DNA of 64,000 bases. Source: Parastagonospora avenae f. sp. tritici 18332-5 (Eukaryota > Ascomycota > Dothideomycetes > Pleosporales > Phaeosphaeriaceae). Made by a program: the position numbers and the translations under genes. The DNA lies in the NCBI GenBank assembly GCA_022559985.1, contig JAFJTR010000096.1:42758-106757 (forward strand). Direction: 5' to 3'. Positions within the stretch are counted from its first letter, which is position 1. Every line of letters starts with the position of its first letter. Below are positions 57,193-64,000 of the stretch, one piece after another. The notes under the pieces were generated by a model, which was given only the letters and a program-made list of their open reading frames with translations, was not told where the DNA came from and ran no database searches.

Positions 57193-58938
57193 ATGTCGAC
57201 CTCGCCAACAAACGTCACCACATTTTATATCTGGAAAGCAGAGCCTGCAGTCCGTGGCTCATTTTCGATCTTATCGACATGCTTGCTAACTATGGTACTC
57301 TGTGTCGGGACCGCAGTACACCTGAACATCCCAGAGTAGGGGAAGACTAAATCGCAATTGCGGAGGAAGCTGGGGTGGTTGTTGACATCATTGCTGGCAT
57401 CAGAACTGGCATGCATTTAAGCCTAGTTCTCAAATCGACAGGCTAATCAATTCTAGGTCGTCTTGACAGCATGTTTCCAATATGTCGAGGCCAAAGATTT
57501 GGGGGGTTACATGCGATCGATGCTGAAGCAGAAAGAGCCACCTAGCATGTTGAAAAGAGTGACGCTTGCGACTACCAAGTTCTTCAGCCTTGTTCGCATG
57601 CGCTCAGCCGATAAACCCAACGAAGATGATGAGCAGACTTACCGCGGTTCGCAGCATTGGACGATCACACATTCTATGTACGCCACAATGGGAGGTTCGT
57701 CCTCGCATCAAGCGACCGAACACCGCTGCTAGGCCAGTCACACGCCCGGATGGCCATGACCGTCCCAGCCATCAAGCTCATCGCGAAGTATGAGCCGGAG
57801 ATCTTCACGACGTTATCAGAATCAGCCATACAGGACAAGAGTAAAGCGAACATCTTCGTCAAATTCCTAACATGTTCGCAAGCGACGTGGTTTTGCATCC
57901 AGTGCCTTAACAGATACACACAAGGTCTTTCTGTCTCTCTTCTAGAAATAAGCACAGCAGCCCACGCAATATGTGCTCTCGCTCTATATTTCTTCTTCTG
58001 GTGGAACAAGCCTCTGGATGTTGATGAAAGGAGTCCTCTTCCATTTGAGGCTGGTATCCAAGTCGCTGCTTATCTGACGGCCTGCCTCAAACTCGGCATA
58101 CGCTTTTGGTTTGGCCCAATACGTGATCGAATATTTACGACAGTTTCTAGGGACTCATCACACAGCGAGTGGCCAGCTCACGCGCCTGATTCGTGCGGCG
58201 ATGTTTCTCGACGCTCTTCACTCGACAGCCTTGACTCTTTTGGGAGCGCATCTATGCCCGAAAACTCCCTGCATCGAGACACGAGAATTCACGAGTTCTT
58301 CGTGGATAGATCCCGCAGCAACGATCAGATCGCAACCGACGAAGAAGTGGCGTTATTGAAGCTCGCCTTGGACTTCGCACGCAAACATGGCATCTCTGGA
58401 AACCTAAGAAAGTGCGTGGACGAAGTCTGCCCAGACGGTCAAACTAAACCGCTACTCACAACAAGAATCCAAAATCGTCCAAAACCCCATATCAACTTTG
58501 GACCTCAGCGAACGCGCATATACGGAAAGCGTACACATCGTCTTGGCTTCTGGGAACAACTCAATCGAGGCGTATTCATGAAAGGACTCATCGTCACGAG
58601 CTGTTTCTACGGCGGCTTTCAATCTACTCGCCTGGAACCATGACTTCCAGACTGCCACCGAAGAGCTCCTTTGGAAGATCTCTGCACTCACGATTGCGAC
58701 TTTTGGCATTGCATGTTTCTCCGCCATTCCTGTCTTTGCCCGATTTGATGAATACTTCTTCGAACGACATGACTATGTGTATCGCTTCTGCGCTGTCAGG
58801 CTCAATACCCTCGTAACACTGTTCTACGTCTTTTGCAGGGGTTTCATTATCATCGAATGTCTTCTAGATGTTTTCCATCTCCCTAAGTCAGCGTTCAGTG
58901 TACCGCAGTGGTCGCAGTACTTTCCACATATTTCTTGA
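57193..58938 (+). pseudogene. Multi-pass membrane protein gene, broken
   Basis: From the ATG at 57193 the frame reads MSTSPTNVTTFYIWKAEP, VRGSFSILSTCLLTMVLCVG and AVHLNIPE, then a TAG at 57337-57339, then an apparent intron with a non-standard GCATGC donor at about 57405, then VVLTACFQYVEAKDLGGY. A one-base shift near 57693 leads to LIAKYEPEIFTTLSESAIQD, ATWFCIQCLNRYTQGLSVSL and FFFWWNKPLDVDE. Another shift near 58614 leads to AFNLLAWNHDFQTATEELLW and ends PQWSQYFPHIS. These blocks, in this order, mark a large fungal membrane family of unknown function. Three lesions plus a decayed donor make this a pseudogene. Confidence 0.78.
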
Positions 58939-59178
58939 AGCGGGCGGAAATAAAGTGACGCGGGTTTGCGCAGAAATCATTCGGCAGCTATCACGCCATA
59001 CGCAAGCCTGGATATACTCGGAAACTTTACAGCATGTTGTTGAGTGCTAAGACAAACTACGAAAGCTATACATCTTTCACTGCGGTATACAGTGCACTGA
59101 AGATGCAAATTTTGAACGACAATCGCTGCGCATTATACATACTTCTATTTCGTCAAGCACATCAGAACTCATCCATCT

Positions 59179-60992
59179 CTACTTCGCATCTCTATTCCCC
59201 TTCGCCCACTCCCGGAGCACGTTCTTCTTAATCTTCCCCGTACTCGTCTTCGGCAACTCAGCTACAACCTCCACCTCCCTCGGCACCATAAATCTACTGA
59301 TATTGCTATTCTCCTTCGCCCACTGAATCACCTCCGCGCCCAGCGTCTCGCTATTACTCCCATCCTTCCTCGTTACAAACGCCTTGGGCCGCTCTCCCCA
59401 GTGCGAATCCGCGACAGCGCACACGCCGACTTCGAGAATGGAGGGGTGTGTGGAGAGCATGGCTTCGAGCGCGACGGAGGAGATATTTTCGCCGCCTAAA
59501 CATATCGCATTAGCATCTCTGAAAGGGGGAAACAACAGACGATCGACTCACCAGAAATAATAATATCCTTCGCGCGATCCAGAATCTGTATCGCGCCATC
59601 GGGATGCCAGACCGCCAAATCCCCACTATGCAGCACGCCGCCCGCCCACAATTTGCGCGTCGCTTCCGCGTCCTTGTAATAGCCCTTTGCGCAGATATTC
59701 CCTTCGAATACAATCTCGCCGATTTCTTGGCCATTGCGTGACACGTCGATGAGCACGCTGTCGGCTTGCTCTGTCTTGATGACGCGCACGGGGAGCGCCA
59801 TGATGAACCCGTGGCCCTGACGCGCCATCTTCGCGTACTTTTCTTTCTCGGGGATGGTTTCCCACTCGGGCATGTGGTAGCCTTTAGTGATGGGGCCGTA
59901 GGTTTCCGTCAGGCCGTATGTGTGTACGGGATGGAGGTTCAGAATGGTCATTTGTTCAAAGAGCCATGCTGACGGCGGGCTCGCTGCGACTGTGACGCGG
60001 ACTTCTTGTGGGAGTTTCTCTGCCTCCTTTGCGGCGCACAGCAGCGTGTTGACTGTCGGCGCGGCGTTGAAGTGCGTGATGCCTTCGTCCTTCAACAGCC
60101 GCCAGATCTCGGGATAGTCGATTTTCCGCAGACAGTAATGCGTGCCTCGCACCGCGGTGACAGACCACGGGAACATCCAGCCCATGGCATGAAACATTGG
60201 CAATGTCCAGAGATACTTCGCCCGCCCGGTGTGATAGTTCAGCCCTGACTCGATGATGTTCCCCATCGCCGCGAGATACGCGCCGCGATGCGTGTACTCC
60301 ACGCCCTTCGGCCTCGCCGTCGTGCCCGAAGTATACGCCAGCGCAATGATGTCTTCCTCATTCCCCCCCTGCGCCTCCAAATCCTTCCACCCCTTCCCAC
60401 CCAGCTGGACATCAAACTTCAACCCCTCCAACACCGCCTCATCAAACGGCCCGGAAAGCTCGCCCTCGGTCGCATCTGTATCATTATCGACCAGAATCGG
60501 CACGTTTGGTCTCTCCTTCCTATACTCATCCAACAGCCCCACAAACTCAAAGTCCGCAATGATCATATCGACATCCGCGTGCTGGAATATGTAGCTGATG
60601 TCGTCGTGCTTGAGCCGATAATTAATCGCAACATTCACACTTCCCGCCGCCGCAATGCCGTAGATACTCTCGAGAAACGCAGGCGTGTTGGTCGCGAGTA
60701 TGCCCACTCGTTTATACCCGTGTTTCCGCAGATAATACGCCAGACCGCGCGCACGATCCGCGACCTCTTCATACGAGCGGCGCAGGATCTTGCCGTTCGC
60801 TGTCTTGTGGTATATGGCCGTTGCCTTGGGCTCGATTTGCGCTGCGCGGGGGAGGAAGAAAGTTGGGCTGAGCGTATGGAAGTTGTGTCGGTGGTGGTAT
60901 TCGTGGCTGTCGCCCGGGTGGATGGGGGAAGGGCCGGGGACGGCGGTCGCGGAGGTGAAGTGCGAGGCGAGCTGCTTGAGGCGGTCGACCAT
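59179..60992 (-). CDS. Acyl-CoA synthetase (AMP-binding family)
   Basis: Two exons, 60992-59552 and 59495-59179, with a 56-nt intron (GTGAGT donor, GTTTAG acceptor) that falls inside the SGGENIS motif. 585 residues. The start at 60992 is chosen because the open frame upstream begins only at a TTG. Motifs: the AMP-binding loop (IIALAYTSGTTARPKG), TYGLTETYGPITKG, GDLAVWHPDGAIQILDRAKD, GGENISSVALEAML, and a C-terminal KTSTGKIKKNVLREW with the catalytic lysine. It should activate a carboxylic acid, probably a medium-chain fatty acid, to its CoA thioester. It lacks a clear SKL-type peroxisomal tail (ends NRDAK). Confidence 0.9.
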
Positions 60993-61655
60993 ATTGGCGT
61001 ACAATTACAGGGTTGAGGGTGAGGGACGGAGAGGTTTGAGAATACCAAGATGCGGAAGCGTTCCGAGAGCGTCGGCTGCCTAGGTGCGGAGAAGGGTTGG
61101 TGATCGTGGGGTGCGGATTCGTGGAATGTCGATCGATGAAGTGATAATATGACCAAAGCAGTCCTTTTGATATCTCAAGTCAGCAATGCAACCTTCGCGC
61201 TGACAATTGCTGAGCATGCACTTGAGAGGCTTGGGAAACCTGGGGTAAGGATCGGACGCGACTTGGAACGACGTCACAACCGAGGTTAAGCGCCCATTGA
61301 CCAGCCTCGCGAGCTCCATGTCACCGATGCAGAACTCGTCGAACGGAAGGATCGACATGTCAATCGAGGCAAGCTCACGAAGGGTATAGAACGAAGTGAA
61401 GAAAATGGTATATTCTGAGCATAACGCCATCACAATGCTTGTCGTGCAGCCCTGGAATTTTCATTTCGTATTTTCTTCTAGCAGACCGACCGTGAAGAGA
61501 CCCATAACATGAGCACCCTGTGGATATGCTCTTTTAGCCTGGACACCCTTTGGAATGGTCGAAGTATAGTAGAGGTAGAAAAGATCCCATGAGCCCAATG
61601 CATCCCACGCCGAACCACATCACCGACACCGACACTGTTCATTAACTGCCGACGT
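60993..61655. other. Intergenic
   Basis: Promoter of the acyl-CoA synthetase and 3' flank of the uL13 gene. A minus-strand frame at 61080-61430 (start MMALCSEYTIFF) is open for 116 residues but has no recognised domain, no intron and no good context; left unannotated. Confidence 0.35.
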
Positions 61656-62662
61656 CTAGTAGCCGAGGGAGGTGAGGGACTCGACGATCTTGCCGTCGAC
61701 AGACGCGGACTTCTTGGCCTCAGCCAATTGCCTCCTGGCCGCCTTCTTGCGCTCGTAGTATGCGGCACCCTTGACCTTCCTGCGCTCCTCGAGGCTGGGG
61801 CGTGTTAGTATATTGTTGTTGCCAAACGTAAGATTGTACGTACCGAGCGACAACGTCCTGGTACTTCCAGCCAAACTCGTGTCCGAGACGGCCGACAGTG
61901 CAGTACTTGCGGCCGGGCTTCAGCCTCAGTACCCTCAGGGCCTGGGGGACGACGACGCGCTTCTTCTTGTCGTATGGGGGAGGGATGCCCTCGAAGGTCT
62001 TGAGGCGCTCCATGGCCGCATTACCGCGGGCGGTCTTGTGGGGAATCATGCCGCGGACGGTTCGCCAGAACATCTTGGAGGGAGCGCGGAAGTGGAAGGG
62101 TCCTGCTTTGGTCAGCGGTGCTCGGTAGCAGTGGAATGATCGTTCTCGGGTACGTACCACCACGGGTGGGGTTGTAACGGGTCTGCTTGCGCATGAACGC
62201 AGAGTACTTCACTGTGGTTGCATGTCAGTCCGTGATCTCGTCTCGTCTCCATGACGCGAGCGTGCGATTGGAAGCAGGCCACGTTGTGAAAAATTGTCGA
62301 CACAATATCCTCCACCATATCGCCCAATTTTCCGTGTGCCTGCCTCGCTTGCTCGCTCGTGTCGGTGTGTGGGTGAACGTACACTTGGCGCGGAAGAACT
62401 CTCCAGAGATGTTCAGGGCCTCGCAGCGCACAACGACAATCTTCTGTCCGTTGAGGAGCTGCTTGGCGACGGTGCTGGCGAGGCGACCGAGCAAGTGCCC
62501 CTTGCCGTCAATGACCTGATTTCACAAGTCAGCCAGAGGTTCCAATCGAAATTTGCCGTGTCGGGATTGAGCAACGCAGCGCGGGCGGCGACTGCGGCTG
62601 GCGACAGAAGTAGGATTCGTGTATCGGAAAGTACGTACGATGACCGGTTCGAAGGTGGACAT
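61656..62662 (-). CDS. rpl16: 60S ribosomal protein uL13 (L13a/L16)
   Basis: Five exons, 62662-62639, 62515-62383, 62211-62158, 62102-61844 and 61794-61656; 202 residues, the normal length. Intron sites are consensus and phases agree. The first exon codes only eight residues (MSTFEPVI), a pattern frequent in fungal ribosomal protein genes. Motifs: VIDGKGHLLGRLAS, VVVRCEALNISGEFFRAK, LKYSAFMRKQTRYNPTRGG, PFHFRAPSKMFWRTVRGM, IPPPYDKKKRVVVPQALRVL and EERRKVKGAAYYERKK. It is a component of the large ribosomal subunit. The intron between exons 1 and 2 is 123 nt and the next 171 nt, long for this window. Confidence 0.97.
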
Positions 62663-63900
62663 GGTGTCGATTCCGGGTGTTGTGCTGGAGGTTAGTGTCG
62701 AGGTCTTGTCGTGTGTCGCGAATATTGATGTGAACTATCGTGCTGCTCGCTTAGGTAGTTGCGTTAGTCCCGACGCAGCGCTAGCGCCATCCCTCCAAAT
62801 CACATTCAGCAACGACCACCATCAAAATGCTGTAGATGCTCAACTACAACAAAGTGGACCGTGTCCTTTGATAGCCTGATCCTATGCAGTCGTTCTTTGC
62901 GTCGGTCGAAGTCTAACGACACCCCTTATTGCTTCTGCCTGTGGGATGCGCCACTGCTTGTTGCACTCTGGTTGCTTTCCGCAGTAGTGGACAAAATGTA
63001 ATACTAGAGCATTTTACCATGGTCGGCCACTTGCTATATACCTGCTCAGGTCAAAAGCGCTTGCTACCTGGATTTGGTATGCATCTAATATGCCGCAGTA
63101 GACATCACACGCTCGACATATAGCTCCTCGCTTTCCATCGTAGTTGACAAAGAGTAGTATGGGACTTCGTCGCCGATGCATCATACTCTCTCAGTACATT
63201 TCCAGAGAGACTGTAATGAACTTAACAATTGAACCTAAAGATGTTTTGGACTTTAGTAGCGCTCATTGAAGCCGTCGCTTCCACTTCCGCAGTACGCCCA
63301 AGTCTTGCATCTCCAATGAAATCCGACGTTCCTCACTTCCCCAAGAGCATTGCTTCCGGTGTAGACTGATCATGCCGTCTTAGGTGTGGCCATTCGCCGC
63401 GCATGGTGATCCGGATCTCCACCAAGCGTGAACGAATTGCCTCTGATCAACTTCGCCACACGGCAAAGCTTAGCCCTACGAGGCTGCACCACATCTGGAC
63501 ACTGAAGCTGAGGGCATCAACTTCTAACACCTTGGAGTCGCATGTCGTTCTGTGTATCTAGATGTCGAAAAGTTGCGCCACGGCATTCCAAGCCCCGTGC
63601 CGATTTTTCTTTAATCTACGCGATGGCACAGCCTCCACCACCACAACGTCCATACATAATCAAAACATTTTCACTCAATTGCAAGGAGAGAATGCATTGC
63701 TGCTTCCTTGCTCTGCAAAACTGGACACGGATGAACACAAGCGGAGATACTACAATTCGTCCGAGTGATTCTTACCTAAGGATTACCTACGCGAACTCCA
63801 TGCGCCACGCGCATCTCCGGATGCTCGTGTCTTGGCTTGGCTTCTTGTAGAGTTTACCGGTAGCGCTTATCTGCGGGATACGTAATTTATGTTTTGACAA
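62663..63900. other. 1.2 kb intergenic region
   Basis: Promoter of the uL13 gene, then sequence with no supported gene. A 102-residue frame at 63542-63850 has no family resemblance. Confidence 0.35.
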
Positions 63901-63910
63901 CGGCTGGCGT

Positions 63911-63961
63911 GATTTGTCCCCCCGTTTTTGAGATTTGTCCCCCCTTTGAGATTTGTCCCCC
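63911..63961. repeat. Three tandem GATTTGTCCCCC units
   Basis: GATTTGTCCCCCC occurs at 63911, 63932 and 63950, 18-21 bases apart, with a GAGATTTGTCCCCC core in the last two. Such direct repeats may mark the end of a transposon that continues past the window edge. Not identified. Confidence 0.5.
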
Positions 63962-64000
63962 GCGCTAGCCAGATCGTTACTAGTGCCAGATAGATTACAG

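Noticed and set aside
61080..61433. Minus-strand 116-codon frame
   Set aside because: No recognised domain, no intron, ordinary composition; cannot be told from a chance frame.

Overview
This window looks like nuclear DNA of a filamentous ascomycete. Coding genes carry short introns (about 50-125 nt) with GT(A/G)NGT donors, CTNAC-like branch points and AG acceptors. The intact housekeeping set is typically fungal: Stb3, Clu1/Tif31, ARPC5, Aim18, Nse3, Spp1 and ribosomal protein uL13. The F-box-like and four-membrane-segment orphan families, the HET-domain relic and the Copia element suggest a Dothideomycete; that last step is inference from recalled family distribution, not from a search.

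Layout. At 1-17.6 kb there is a mostly conserved block: Stb3, then two broken F-box-like tandem paralogues, an L-rhamnose mutarotase next to an MFS permease of the Dal5 type, an orphan membrane protein, and Clu1 divergent from a mitochondrial P-loop ATPase. At 17.6-24.8 kb there is a very long gene-poor stretch ending in what looks like a spliced transcript with two micro-ORFs. At 24.8-25.8 kb lies ARPC5. At 27.6-33.3 kb lie a broken HET-domain gene, an intact orphan membrane protein and a broken secreted-protein gene. At 33.4-38.8 kb is a tight conserved block: Aim18 and Nse3 (divergent), then the COMPASS PHD protein Spp1. From about 39.0 to 50.1 kb lies the strangest part: a dispersed-to-tandem array of at least 18 diverged modules, all on the + strand. 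Most have a TATA box, a pyrimidine-rich leader and then a very short ORF. The array is interrupted by a second broken secreted-protein gene and by a Copia-type LTR element that itself contains a hAT-like fragment. From 50.8 kb on come a YwbE-domain zinc-finger protein, a coiled-coil gene with in-frame stops, a secreted Gly/Ala-rich protein, a solo LTR with perfect target-site duplication, a broken multi-pass membrane gene, an acyl-CoA synthetase and uL13.

Two themes run through the window. First, seven accessory genes read as coherent proteins except for isolated in-frame stop codons or single-base frameshifts, so the region is either a pseudogene-rich decay zone or one where stops are bypassed. 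Second, the 39-50 kb module array is not explained by any gene family I know and is the best candidate for something undescribed. No CRISPR, rRNA or complete tRNA gene was seen. Exon boundaries were worked out by hand from splice motifs and reading-frame continuity.
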